In this document: piece by piece, positions 43,581-53,188 of the stretch | Numbering within the stretch: position 1 is the first letter of the stretch | Layout of the letters: every line of letters starts with the position of its first letter | DNA from: JAGNLA01 sp964639885 | GTDB taxonomy: Bacteria > Caldisericota > Caldisericia > JAAYUI01 | Assembly: GCA_964639885.1 (NCBI GenBank) | Contig: CAZXEH010000006.1 | Coordinates: 16,856-80,855 of the forward strand | Direction of reading: 5' to 3' | DNA: 64,000 nucleotides | Position numbers and translations under genes: made by a program | Notes under the pieces: model-generated | The model's database searches: none | What the model saw: the letters and a program-made list of their open reading frames with translations, nothing else | Told to the model about the DNA's origin: nothing

Positions 43581-43607
43581 TTGAATTCTAAACCATAGCG
43601 GTAAAAT
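43581..43607 (+). promoter_or_regulatory. Candidate leaderless promoter of the first tandem lipoprotein gene
   Basis: TTGAAT (43581-43586), a 15-nt spacer and TAAAAT (43602-43607) precede the ATG at 43614, which is the seventh base after the -10. No ribosome binding site is visible between them. The spacer is slightly short. Confidence 0.45.
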
Positions 43608-43613
43608 CGTCTC

Positions 43614-45331
43614 ATGGGAAAAATTTGGGTAGTTCTTTTCGGTTTTATCCTTCTTGCTTCGTGCGCTAGTTCAACAGTCGATATGGCAACAAGGAAAAAC
43701 ATTGAAAAAAGGTACATCATTAACGGCATCCAGCATGTTTCGTATTTGTCACCAAGCGATGTTTTGAAAAACGAACGAAAAACAATTTTCGGCAACAAGG
43801 ATTCAGCCAAAACCGAGGACGAAACAATACTTGAGATCGATGAAAACACAAAAATAGTCAAAAAGGGTTCAACCGGAGAAACCGAGCTCCAAAACCTTGA
43901 TGGAAATGGAAAAGTAACAAGTGAGAGTCTGAACGCCATGCAAAACAATGCAGGACTCGACAGTGCGATAGTGGCCAACAAACACCCGATCCAATATCAG
44001 GATTTCGGGCAAAATCACATCTGGAGCGGGCATGAATTGGACAACACCCATCCTGAAAACTACAAATTCAAGCTGGTTAACGGTAAGATACCACAGTTGC
44101 CATCTGACCTTGGCAAAAAGTACGCAGTTGAAGATCCATTTTTCATCACTTTTGACAGCCTTGATGAAGGATGGTCAAAATACAAAAAAATGACTGACGG
44201 CAAAGTCATCACATATGGCCGTGAAATTCAGGACGCTTTCTTTTCAAACGAATACCAGGTGAATTTCGCCTACAGCAAGGACGATGACAAACCAACCCTT
44301 TACAGGTATGACAACGTCGAGGTTGAACCAAACAGTTACTGGGTTGAAAAGAAAGTTGGATCATTCAAGCCTTTTTATTACAAAGCCCAACCGTGTAGGG
44401 AAGTACCGATACTACGATCGGATCATTTCAAAGAGGATGTAAAAAAGTATGTAGAATCATCATTAAAACCGATCTGGCTGAGCATGGTGTTCAACGGTGA
44501 GGCCAGCACATCACCGAGAACCTTCGTAGAATCTGCAAGAATTGCCATGGTGCCACTCGAACAGAAGGTCTGGGCAATTTTTGTCGGTTCCCAGAATGGC
44601 ACGGTCGACCCTTTCCTGGATGAAATCTGGACATTCTCGGTTATTCAGTTTGACAGTAACAAGCCGATCTTGAGGGCATTCGGACAAAAGACGCAGACCG
44701 ATACTACCACATGGTCAAACCTCGGGCAGCAGAAGGTTGATGAAAACTGGGCTGATCCAGAGGGCATGATGCAACTTTACGGAGTTTTCGATGCTAACCT
44801 TGATGGATACAAGGACTTCGTGTTCAGATGGATCGGGATGGGCAGTGGAGATGAGGACTCGTACAGAATACTTGTTGTTTCGCTGACTGACAAAGGTTTT
44901 TGTGAAATAGTTCCGGAATTTGCCCTGAGGGATTTTTACGGGCTTGATGGAAACAAACCCCTTTTCCAGATAGGTTATTTTGGTGAAGGTCAGCTTTACA
45001 GCACCTTCCATCAGGAACCACTTATGCTATGGAGATGGAACCGTGGACTGATGAAAGTTGCTGAGGCCAGAGGCGATGGAAATTTCTATATTGTATCGTA
45101 TAAATACCACAAATACATCGAGAACCTGATGCAAGAGATAAGATCAAAAGATATAACATATGTCTACCTTGGTCATTACGAGTTGATCGGGCAGACAAGG
45201 CATGCACAGGAGGCCTTCTTTGAAACCATTGAGCGGTACACTCAGGAGCAAAAAGATATCGTCAAAGTCTTGCTCTCAAAGAATCACCCAATGTTTGTCC
45301 TCAAACCCGAAGAACTTCTTCCAGAACTGAA
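43614..45331 (+). CDS. Large lipoprotein, first of two tandem paralogues (3' end lost in assembly gap)
   Basis: From ATG 43614 the product has a lipoprotein signal (KIWVVLFGFILLASC, lipobox LASC), so it is expected to be anchored to a membrane. About 573 residues are visible before the N run. The first ~80 residues are polar and then the sequence aligns with the second copy, including shared blocks HPIQYQDFG, YAVEDPFFITFDSLDEG, VEPNSYWVEKKVGS, ILRSDHFKEDVKKYV and YGVFDANLDGYKDFVFRW. The DANLDGYKD segment resembles calcium-binding DxNxDG loops. The family is not recognised. The visible part ends at the ELLPEL segment that closes the second copy, so only a few residues are probably missing. Confidence 0.75.
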
Positions 45332-45431
45332 NNNNNNNNNNNNNNNNNNNNNNNNNNNNNNNNNNNNNNNNNNNNNNNNNNNNNNNNNNNNNNNNNNNNN
45401 NNNNNNNNNNNNNNNNNNNNNNNNNNNNNNN
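45332..45431. other. Assembly gap (100 Ns) inside a tandem gene duplication
   Basis: Exactly 100 N characters, the usual placeholder for a gap of unknown length. The second paralogue resumes at residues aligning with about position 83 of the first, so some 250 nt of its 5' end plus the first copy's last codons and stop are missing. The true gap is therefore likely longer than 100 nt. The frame that runs through the gap in translation is fortuitous. Confidence 0.95.
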
Positions 45432-46946
45432 GAGGACGCTGACGGGAGGCAGCTTGTTGAGGATGGTCAAACCGGCAAGACTGTCTGGAAAAGTTATGAT
45501 ATGCAAGGTAAAGTGACAGTCACTGATTTTTACGCATCGATGAATGACGCTTCGATGAGAAATTCAATTGAAGACCAAAAATTTCCGATCCAATATCAGG
45601 ATTTCGGGGAGTTTGAACAAGACAAATCTGATTATGTTCAAGAAAAAACGCCTGAACGGTACGAGCTGAAGATAACAGGCGAAAAATTGCCCCCAATTCC
45701 TGAAAGAATCAGGAAACAATATGCAACAGACGATCCATTCTTCATCAATTTCGAATCGCTTGACGAAGGCTGGCTGAAATACAAGTCCCTGACAAAGAAC
45801 AAAATTCTGACCTATGGCAGGGAAATTCAGGAAGCATTTTCATCCGACCGGAAGAAAATCGAACTTGCCTATCTGAAATACAACGCCAAGGAAGAAATGC
45901 TTTATAGATACGACAAGGTTGATGTCGAGCCAAACAGCTACTGGGTCGACAGGAAAGTTGGAAAGCTGACCACCCACATTTATGAGGCTAAACCGTGCAA
46001 AGAAGTGCCTGTTCTAAGATCAGACCATTTCAAAGAGGATGTGAAAAAATACGTTGAGAAAACACTTGAGCCAGTCTGGTACTGGACAAACTACACCGAC
46101 CTGACACTGATGACTGACAGATCAGTGATTGAATCCGCAAGGATCACAATGATTCCTATGTCAGAAAAAGTCTGGATAATTCTCGTTGCATCCAGCTACG
46201 GAAAATCAGATCGCATTCGAGCATTCTGGACATTCTCGGTCGTTCAGTTTGACAGCCAAAAACCCGTTCTGAGAACTTGGGGGCAGGAAACCTTTGCCGA
46301 CACCTTCACCAACGGAACCCAGGGTTTTACAAAAAACCACAACTGGGCTGACCCTGAAAAAGACATCGAACTGTACGGCGTTGGCGACGTTAACCTCGAT
46401 GGCTTCAAGGACTTCATCTTCAGATTCAACGGATGGGGGTGTGCAACAGAAGATTCTCACGCAATCATGATCATAACGCTTACCGACAAGGGATTTGCCG
46501 AGGTTGCCTCTGATCATTACCTGTACAACTTCTTTGGCTTTGACGGTGACAAGCCGCTGTTTGAGTATCAGTGTTTTGGCAATGGACAGCTCTACTCCAC
46601 CTATCACAACGAGTCGTTGGCCTCAACAAGATGGAACAGGCACATTCTCAAGGTCGTCGAACCCAGAAAAGATGGAAATCTGTACATGGTCTCGTACAGA
46701 TACAACAGGGACATCGAAGACAAACTCAGTGAAATAACGCAAAAAGATGTTTCATACCTCTCTCTGGGAGAGTACGAGATTATTGGTCAAACAAAACGTG
46801 CCCAGGAAGCATTCCTTCAGACTAGTTCATACTCAACCGATGAACAGAAAGAAATTGTCAAGGTTCTGCTTGCAAAGAAGAAGCCGATGTTTGTCGAGAA
46901 ATACGAAGATCTGCTTCCAGAGCTAAAAAGCCACGACCGTTACTGA
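45432..46946 (+). CDS. Large lipoprotein-like protein, second tandem paralogue (5' end lost in assembly gap)
   Basis: The 504 visible residues align over their whole length with the preceding gene: shared FPIQYQDFG, YATDDPFFINFESLDEGW, VEPNSYWVDRKVGKL, VLRSDHFKEDVKKYV, YGVGDVNLDGFKDFIFRF and the ending EDLLPELKSHDRY. The N-terminus, including any signal peptide, lies in the gap. Conservation of the DVNLDGFKD loop and the HWNADP-like NWADPEKD segment suggests a retained function, unknown at present. It is followed 42 nt later by dnaE on the same strand, with its own promoter between. Confidence 0.75.
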   Translation, partial: EDADGRQLVEDGQTGKTVWKSYDMQGKVTVTDFYASMNDASMRNSIEDQKFPIQYQDFGEFEQDKSDYVQEKTPERYELKITGEKLPPIPERIRKQYATDDPFFINFESLDEGWLKYKSLTKNKILTYGREIQEAFSSDRKKIELAYLKYNAKEEMLYRYDKVDVEPNSYWVDRKVGKLTTHIYEAKPCKEVPVLRSDHFKEDVKKYVEKTLEPVWYWTNYTDLTLMTDRSVIESARITMIPMSEKVWIILVASSYGKSDRIRAFWTFSVVQFDSQKPVLRTWGQETFADTFTNGTQGFTKNHNWADPEKDIELYGVGDVNLDGFKDFIFRFNGWGCATEDSHAIMIITLTDKGFAEVASDHYLYNFFGFDGDKPLFEYQCFGNGQLYSTYHNESLASTRWNRHILKVVEPRKDGNLYMVSYRYNRDIEDKLSEITQKDVSYLSLGEYEIIGQTKRAQEAFLQTSSYSTDEQKEIVKVLLAKKKPMFVEKYEDLLPELKSHDRY

Positions 46947-46953
46947 CGGCTTG

Positions 46954-46981
46954 TTGATTGGAAACAAAATCCGGCTATATT
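46954..46981 (+). promoter_or_regulatory. Candidate leaderless promoter of dnaE
   Basis: TTGATT (46954-46959), 16 nt and TATATT (46976-46981) precede the ATG at 46989, which is the eighth base after the -10. The sequence between is TTTCCTC, with no ribosome binding site. Confidence 0.5.
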
Positions 46982-46988
46982 TTTCCTC

Positions 46989-49900
46989 ATGTTCGTACAC
47001 CTTCACAATCATTCGGAATACTCGCTGCTTGACGGTGCCATAAAGCTTTACGAGATGGCTGCCAGGGCTGCGAAGCTGAACATGCCGGCAATCGCCCTCA
47101 CAGATCACGGCAACATGTACGGAGCCGTCGAATTCTACAAGGCGTGCAAGAAGAACAAGGTCAAGCCGATCATTGGCTGCGAAGCCTATGTGGTGCCCAA
47201 AGGCATCAAAAACCAGACTTCTTCAGAGGAGAACTTCCACCTCATCCTTCTGGCGGAAAACATCACAGGCTACCACAACCTTCTATCAATTGTGACCGAA
47301 GCCCACACAAAAGGTTTCTATTACAAACCGAGGGTCGATCTCGACATCCTGCAGAAGTACAACGAAGGCATAATCTGCGCCACAGCATGCATCGGTGGAG
47401 AAGTGCCACAGTATCTGCTAAGGGGCGACACGCACGGTGCAAAGGCAGCGCTTGGCAGGTACAACGAAATCTTCAAGGGCAGGCTCTACGTCGAGCTCCA
47501 GGATCACAAAATGAAGGAAGAGATAATGGTTCTTCCCCAACTTATTCAGCTGGCCAAGGATTTCGAACTGCCAGTTATCTGCACTCAGGACGCCCACTAT
47601 CTCTCGCACGAAGACCATGAAGCGCACGACATCCTTTTGTGCGTCCAGACGCTCTCAAAACAAGAAGACCCTGTCAGGTTCAGGTTTCCAAACGATGAAT
47701 TCTATCTCAAGACGCCACAGCAGATGCAGGAGCTGTTCGGATGGGTTCCAGAAGCGGTCACAAACACTCTCGAAATCGCCGAAAGATGCAATGTCGACAT
47801 CGAGCTTGGAAAACCCCACCCACCGAAATTTACAGACATAGCATCAGACGATCCCAAAGAGCACATGGCTTTCCTGACCGAACTGGTCAACAAAGGTCTT
47901 GTCTTCAGGTTTGGTTGCGCCATCACCCAGGAAATACGCGATAGGATAGACTATGAGCTTAAAGTAATTGAACAGACCGGCTTCATCGATTACTTCCTCG
48001 TCATCTGGGACTTCATAAAGTACGCCAAAGACAACGGAATTTCGGTTGGCCCAGGAAGGGGATCAGGTGCAGCCTCTCTTGTTTCATACTGCCTCAACAT
48101 CACTGATGTAAACCCAATTGAGTACGGTTTGTTCTTTGAAAGGTTCCTCAACCCCGAAAGAATCTCGCCTCCCGACCTCGACATCGACTTTGACGACACC
48201 AGACGTGGAGAAGTCATCAGGTACGTCACCCAAAAGTACGGTGAGGACTCGGTTGCCCAGGTCGCAACATTCGGCCGAATGGAAGCCAGGGCCGTTCTCA
48301 GAGACGTTGGACGAGCACTCAGCTTCTCATACGGTGAGATGGACAAAATCGCAAAGCTGGTGCCATTTGGCTCTGACTTGAACGATGCACTGGAAAACGT
48401 GCCCCAGCTTAGAGAATTGGCCAACTCAGATCTTCAGCACAAAAAGCTCTTCGAAAACGCAAAAAAACTCGAAAGCCTTGTCAGAAACGTTGGCGTCCAC
48501 GCAGCCGGCGTCGTAATTGCCGACAAACCCCTGCAAAGTTATGTCCCCCTGCAACTCGACAAGGACGGCAAAAGGGTTGTCCAATTCGAGAAAAACGCCA
48601 TCGAAGAACTCGGTTTGCTCAAGATGGACTTTCTTGGTCTTCGCAACCTTTCAGTCATTGAAAGAGCCGTGAAGATCATTGATGAACGCCATCATGTCCA
48701 GCTGGACATGGCCAAGCTACCACTCGACGATCCTGAAGTGTACAAGCTTTTGCAGGAAGGTGACACAACAGGCGTTTTCCAGCTTGAATCCTCAGGTATG
48801 AGACGATACCTCAAGGAACTCAAACCCAACGTCATCTCCGACATCATCGCCATGGTTGCACTCTACAGGCCAGGCCCGATGGAATACATCCCCAAATTTA
48901 TCGGTGGCAAGAACGGAACAATCCCCGTTTCGTACCTCGATCCATGCCTGGAAAGCTCGCTGAAGGACACGTACGGTGTGGCCGTTTATCAGGAACAGGT
49001 CATGCAGATGGCAAGGGACTTCGCAGGGTTCACGCTGGGACAGGCTGATATCCTCAGAAAGGCTGTCGGAAAAAAGATCGCTGAACTTTTGGCCGAACAG
49101 AAGAAAATTTTCATTGAAAAGTCTGTGGCAAACAGCAAGAACGCAAAGCTGGCCGAGGAAGTCTTCAAGTTCATCGAGCCTTTCGCCGGTTACGGCTTCA
49201 ACAGGGCACACGCCACCTGCTACGGATTCATTTCTTACCGAACCGCCTATCTCAAGGCACATTACAAACTCGAATATTACACATCAATCTTGACTTCATA
49301 CATCGGAAACGAAGATAAAATCAAAGAAATGTACGAGGAGTGCAGACGAACAAACCTGCCAATCCTTCCTCCAGACATCAATTCTTCGGCATCTGATTTC
49401 ACAATTGAAGACAATTCAATAAGGTATGCTCTATCGGCACTCAAAAATGTTGGCGATGCAGCAGTTTCGCTGATCATCGTCGAAAGAAACAAAAAGAAAT
49501 TCTCATCATTTGAGGATTTCCAGGATCGCGTCGATTCAACAAAGGTAAACAAAAAGGTTGTTGAAAGCCTCATAAAAGCAGGAGCATTTGACAGCCTTGA
49601 TCCAAACAGGGGAGACCTTCTTGAGCGGCAAAACAGCGAAAACGGCGGGTTCAGTCTGTTTGGTGCAATTGAGGAGAAGAAACCTTCAAAGTATTCCAAA
49701 GACCAGATTCTCTCCATGGAAAAGGAGATTCTCGGATTCTACATGTCCGACCATCCGATGAGGCCTTACGAAAAGCTCATTGCCAGAGAGGATCACACAC
49801 CAATAGCCGAGCTAGTCGATGTTGAAGAAGATTCACCGGTCAAAGTCATTGGCATAATCACATCGGTTGCCAAGACAAAATCAAAAAAAGGTGCCCCTAT

Positions 49901-50345
49901 TGCAAACATCACCCTTGAAGACCTGACCGGAATCATTAAGATCACTGCGTTTGGCGAGGCCTATGATTCACTGAGCCAGCATCTGGATTCAGACGAAATC
50001 ATGATGATTTCAGGAAGGCTCGAAAAAAGCGACGGCTCTCCGAGAATCATCGCAAGCAAAATGGAGAAGACATTCTCACGCGACGACCTGACCATCAGCG
50101 AGGAGGACAGCAAGTTCAACCTCAACGTCCTGCTTCACCTTGAAACCCAATCACACTTGCTGGCATCAATAAAAGTCATCCTTCAAAACAACAAGGGCGA
50201 CAATCCGGTTATCCTGCATCTGGAGAAGAATGGTCAAAGGGTAAAACTCACTGCAGAACGTGACAACTGGGTTTCATCAAGCCAGGACACCGTCAAGCGA
50301 ATCAGGGAACTGGTCGGGGCAAACAAGGTCTGGCTCACAAGATAA
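46989..50345 (+). CDS. dnaE: DNA polymerase III, alpha subunit
   Basis: The 1118-residue product starts with the PHP domain (FVHLHNHSEYSLLDGA, TDHGNMYG), then the polymerase palm with the catalytic Asp region ISPPDLDIDFDD and GRGSGAASLVSYCLNI, and the fingers with HAAGVVI. Later come the helix-hairpin-helix and OB regions (EEDSPVKVIGIITSVAKTKSKKGAPIANITLED). It replicates the chromosome. Length is normal for DnaE. It lacks a ribosome binding site and appears leaderless. The next gene, a phosphofructokinase, starts 14 nt after its stop. Confidence 0.97.
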   Translation: MFVHLHNHSEYSLLDGAIKLYEMAARAAKLNMPAIALTDHGNMYGAVEFYKACKKNKVKPIIGCEAYVVPKGIKNQTSSEENFHLILLAENITGYHNLLSIVTEAHTKGFYYKPRVDLDILQKYNEGIICATACIGGEVPQYLLRGDTHGAKAALGRYNEIFKGRLYVELQDHKMKEEIMVLPQLIQLAKDFELPVICTQDAHYLSHEDHEAHDILLCVQTLSKQEDPVRFRFPNDEFYLKTPQQMQELFGWVPEAVTNTLEIAERCNVDIELGKPHPPKFTDIASDDPKEHMAFLTELVNKGLVFRFGCAITQEIRDRIDYELKVIEQTGFIDYFLVIWDFIKYAKDNGISVGPGRGSGAASLVSYCLNITDVNPIEYGLFFERFLNPERISPPDLDIDFDDTRRGEVIRYVTQKYGEDSVAQVATFGRMEARAVLRDVGRALSFSYGEMDKIAKLVPFGSDLNDALENVPQLRELANSDLQHKKLFENAKKLESLVRNVGVHAAGVVIADKPLQSYVPLQLDKDGKRVVQFEKNAIEELGLLKMDFLGLRNLSVIERAVKIIDERHHVQLDMAKLPLDDPEVYKLLQEGDTTGVFQLESSGMRRYLKELKPNVISDIIAMVALYRPGPMEYIPKFIGGKNGTIPVSYLDPCLESSLKDTYGVAVYQEQVMQMARDFAGFTLGQADILRKAVGKKIAELLAEQKKIFIEKSVANSKNAKLAEEVFKFIEPFAGYGFNRAHATCYGFISYRTAYLKAHYKLEYYTSILTSYIGNEDKIKEMYEECRRTNLPILPPDINSSASDFTIEDNSIRYALSALKNVGDAAVSLIIVERNKKKFSSFEDFQDRVDSTKVNKKVVESLIKAGAFDSLDPNRGDLLERQNSENGGFSLFGAIEEKKPSKYSKDQILSMEKEILGFYMSDHPMRPYEKLIAREDHTPIAELVDVEEDSPVKVIGIITSVAKTKSKKGAPIANITLEDLTGIIKITAFGEAYDSLSQHLDSDEIMMISGRLEKSDGSPRIIASKMEKTFSRDDLTISEEDSKFNLNVLLHLETQSHLLASIKVILQNNKGDNPVILHLEKNGQRVKLTAERDNWVSSSQDTVKRIRELVGANKVWLTR

Positions 50346-50359
50346 ACGGAGGTGGTTTC

Positions 50360-51373
50360 ATGAAAAAATACGCAATTCTCACCGGTGGCGGAGACTGCCC
50401 TGGACTCAATCCCGCAATCTACGGAGCTGCAAAAACCGCTCTCAAGGCCGGGCACAAAGTGCTAGGAATTGTGGATGGCTGGAAAGGCATGATCAACTCC
50501 GAGGCAATCGAGCTTGATGAGAAAGCAATCCACGGCATCAGCGCGCAGGGCGGAACCATCCTTGGAACATCCAGAACCAACCCCTTCAAACGCGAAGGTG
50601 GCGCAGAAGCTGTAAAGGCCACATTCTCAAAGCTGGAAATTGATGGCCTTGTCGCAGCAGGCGGCGAGGATACTCTTGGTGTTGCCTCAAAACTCTTCGA
50701 TTTGGGCTTGCCAGTTGTAGGTGTACCAAAAACTATGGACAACGATTTGTCTGGCACTGACTACACCTTTGGTTTCTTCTCGGCAGCTGAAATCGGTATG
50801 GACGCAGCCATGAGGCTCCACGACACAGCAAAATCGCACCATCGTGTGCTTGTCCTCGAAGTCATGGGCAGACACGCCGGCTGGGTGGCTCTCTACTCAG
50901 GCATTGGTGCCTTTGCCGACTACACAATGCTTCCTGAACGCAAGGTTAACGTTGATGAACTGATCGCCAGGGTTAAGAAGGCGTACGAGGCAAGAAAGTA
51001 CGCAATAGTCGTAGTTTCAGAGGGTGTTGAGCTGAGCAGTGAAAAAGGCGCTGTCGATGAGTTCGGCCACACAATCCTTTCAGAGAAGAACATCGGCGAG
51101 TCGATTGCAAAACTGGTTGGCGACAAAACCGGTTATGAAACAAGATCGGCAGTTCTGGGTCACATAGAACGTGGCGGTCCACCTGTCCTGTTTGACAGGA
51201 TTCTTGGCATCCGCTCCGGAATGGCAGCAATGAAGTGGCTTATGAACGGAGAATACGGAGTCATGGCGGCTCTCAGGGGCGAAAAAGTCGAGAAAGTTCC
51301 TCTGAAAGAAGCGACAGGAACCCTCAAAACTGTAACCGAAGACTGGATTGAAATGCTGGAGGTGCTGGAATAA
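50360..51373 (+). CDS. 6-phosphofructokinase, probably pyrophosphate-dependent
   Basis: The 337-residue product has GGGDCPGLNPAIYGA at residues 9-23 and the active-site PKTMDND. At the two positions that distinguish phosphoryl donors, the sequence has GGEDT (Asp where ATP enzymes have Gly, as in GGDGS) and PKTMDND (Lys where ATP enzymes have Gly, as in PGTIDND). Both are the pyrophosphate-type residues, so the enzyme probably uses PPi and makes glycolysis reversible at this step. MGRHAGWVAL and LGHIERGGPP are standard. The ATG has GGAGG upstream. It is followed 5 nt later by the sensor kinase gene. Confidence 0.9.
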   Translation: MKKYAILTGGGDCPGLNPAIYGAAKTALKAGHKVLGIVDGWKGMINSEAIELDEKAIHGISAQGGTILGTSRTNPFKREGGAEAVKATFSKLEIDGLVAAGGEDTLGVASKLFDLGLPVVGVPKTMDNDLSGTDYTFGFFSAAEIGMDAAMRLHDTAKSHHRVLVLEVMGRHAGWVALYSGIGAFADYTMLPERKVNVDELIARVKKAYEARKYAIVVVSEGVELSSEKGAVDEFGHTILSEKNIGESIAKLVGDKTGYETRSAVLGHIERGGPPVLFDRILGIRSGMAAMKWLMNGEYGVMAALRGEKVEKVPLKEATGTLKTVTEDWIEMLEVLE

Positions 51374-51378
51374 AGCGC

Positions 51379-53187
51379 TTGATCGTTTTCTTAAGTTCTA
51401 TCAGGACACAGATTTTCCTCATTCTGATTTTGTTTATCCTTGCTTGTGCTGTAATTTTCAGAATTGTTGCAACAGATCAGGCCAGAATGGTTTTGCTCAC
51501 AGAAAGGGCAGAAAAGATCAACGATATCAACTCAAGAATGCCCGATGTTTTCAAGATAATTCTTGAATCATCCATCAGCGACTTCAAAGCGAACTCACTA
51601 CCGGACAAGATCAACACCAAATCTGACCTGGATACTCATCTACGGACGTTCCTGAAATCTCCGATGCAGGACAGAATCTCAAATCTCGCCAAGGTTTACG
51701 ATTCTTCCTATTTTGGCTTTTACCCTCTCGATGGTCCGTTGTCAGGCAAGGATCCAATTTTTTATGAGAGTAACAGTTACAAGGGGCATATGTGGTACCC
51801 AAGGCAGGTCAAGCTCTCATACTATTTTGCCGATCTGGAGCGTTGGTCAAACACAGCATTTATAGATAAGTGGTATCCACCTGTCACCCTTGGGGTGGTT
51901 GCCCAGTCATATGAGAAGCTGGACAAGGATTTGGTTGGCATTGAGAATTCAATCAATACACCCACCGTTTATGTCCTCATTGTCGGGGTTCTATTTGCAT
52001 TGCTTTTGAGTGTAATTATTTCTTCAAGAATAGTCAGGCTTAAAAAGAGCATTCTGAATCTCTCAAAAGACCTTGGCAAAACCATTCCACCAGTTGGAGG
52101 AGAGCTGGGTGACATAGCAGACGCAGCAAACAGGCTTGCCATGGACTTGAGATCATCGAGATCAAGGTCTGAGCGGGTTCTGGACTCTGTGTCAACCGGG
52201 ATCATTGTCGTTGGCTCCAACCTGAGGATTATTGAAGCAAATCCTTCTTCACTTGATATTATTGGCAAAACGAGGGCTGAAGTTGTTGGAAATCCATTCA
52301 TGGACTTTGGTGATGTCGGTCAGCTGGTGTCTGGCGAACTCACCGATGTTGTTGAAAAAGGCAACGTCTGGAGCTCAGGGACACTTAAAACAACAACCAG
52401 TTCTGGTGTGAAATATGTCAATCTCATCGCCGTCCCAGTTGAGAACTCCAAACCAAAGGAAGCCATCATCGCCATCTCGGATGTCACGGAAAACGTAACC
52501 GACACCATGAGAAACGAGCGTGACGCCTCGCTTGCAAGGCTTGGACTGTTCACGATGGGCGTGGCTCATGAGGTTAGAAACCCACTCACATCGATAAAAG
52601 GTTTTGTCCAGCTGCTTGACAGAAAACTCGTCGGCAAGGACGAAGGCAAGTACCTCAGACCAGTGCTCAAGGAAATCGAACGAATCGAGAACTTGATCAC
52701 CGAATTGATGAACGCCTCAAAACCACAACCACTGAAGGTTGAGCTGGTGTCATTCCAAGACATTGCAACACAGCTTGCCACAAACAACAAGGAACAGCTT
52801 GATTCTTTTGGTATCGCCATCAATCTTGTGGTTCCTGAAAATCTTGAACTTCAGGCCGATCCAAACAGGCTTTATCAGGTTCTACTGAATCTCCTCCTCA
52901 ACTCGAGGGATGCAATGCCGGCTGGTGGCACCGTAACAATTTCTGCAAGGCTTGAAAATGACTGGGTTGTTATAGATTTCAGTGACACCGGCATGGGTAT
53001 ATCCCAAGATGATGTCCACAAGATTTTCACACCATTTTTTACAACAAAGGCTTCTGGCACTGGTCTGGGTCTCTCAATATGCGACCAGATCATAAAGGCT
53101 CATGGAGGACGAATCTCATTTGTTTCGGATGATACCGGAACTGTGTTCACAATTAGATTGCCACTGAAACCGGCAATGGAGGAATGA
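51379..53187 (+). CDS. Membrane sensor histidine kinase
   Basis: The 602-residue product has an N-terminal membrane helix (IFLILILFILACAVIF), an extracytoplasmic sensor domain to about residue 190, a second helix (PTVYVLIVGVLFALLLSVII), a HAMP-like linker and a PAS region (LDSVSTGIIVVGSNLRIIEANPSSLDIIGKTRAEVV in pieces). The HisKA box HEVRNPLTSIKGFVQLL carries the phospho-acceptor His, and the HATPase domain has NLLLNSRDAM, DTGMGIS and GTGLGLSI. No response regulator gene is adjacent. The start is a TTG at 51379; GGAGG is closer to an in-frame ATA at 51370, so the true start is unsettled. Confidence 0.9.
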   Translation: MIVFLSSIRTQIFLILILFILACAVIFRIVATDQARMVLLTERAEKINDINSRMPDVFKIILESSISDFKANSLPDKINTKSDLDTHLRTFLKSPMQDRISNLAKVYDSSYFGFYPLDGPLSGKDPIFYESNSYKGHMWYPRQVKLSYYFADLERWSNTAFIDKWYPPVTLGVVAQSYEKLDKDLVGIENSINTPTVYVLIVGVLFALLLSVIISSRIVRLKKSILNLSKDLGKTIPPVGGELGDIADAANRLAMDLRSSRSRSERVLDSVSTGIIVVGSNLRIIEANPSSLDIIGKTRAEVVGNPFMDFGDVGQLVSGELTDVVEKGNVWSSGTLKTTTSSGVKYVNLIAVPVENSKPKEAIIAISDVTENVTDTMRNERDASLARLGLFTMGVAHEVRNPLTSIKGFVQLLDRKLVGKDEGKYLRPVLKEIERIENLITELMNASKPQPLKVELVSFQDIATQLATNNKEQLDSFGIAINLVVPENLELQADPNRLYQVLLNLLLNSRDAMPAGGTVTISARLENDWVVIDFSDTGMGISQDDVHKIFTPFFTTKASGTGLGLSICDQIIKAHGGRISFVSDDTGTVFTIRLPLKPAMEE

Positions 53188-53188
53188 C

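Noticed and set aside
43614..46946. A single 1110-residue fusion protein across the N gap
   Set aside because: The two halves are paralogues with the same end motif, and the second lacks its N-terminus; frame continuity through 100 Ns is accidental.
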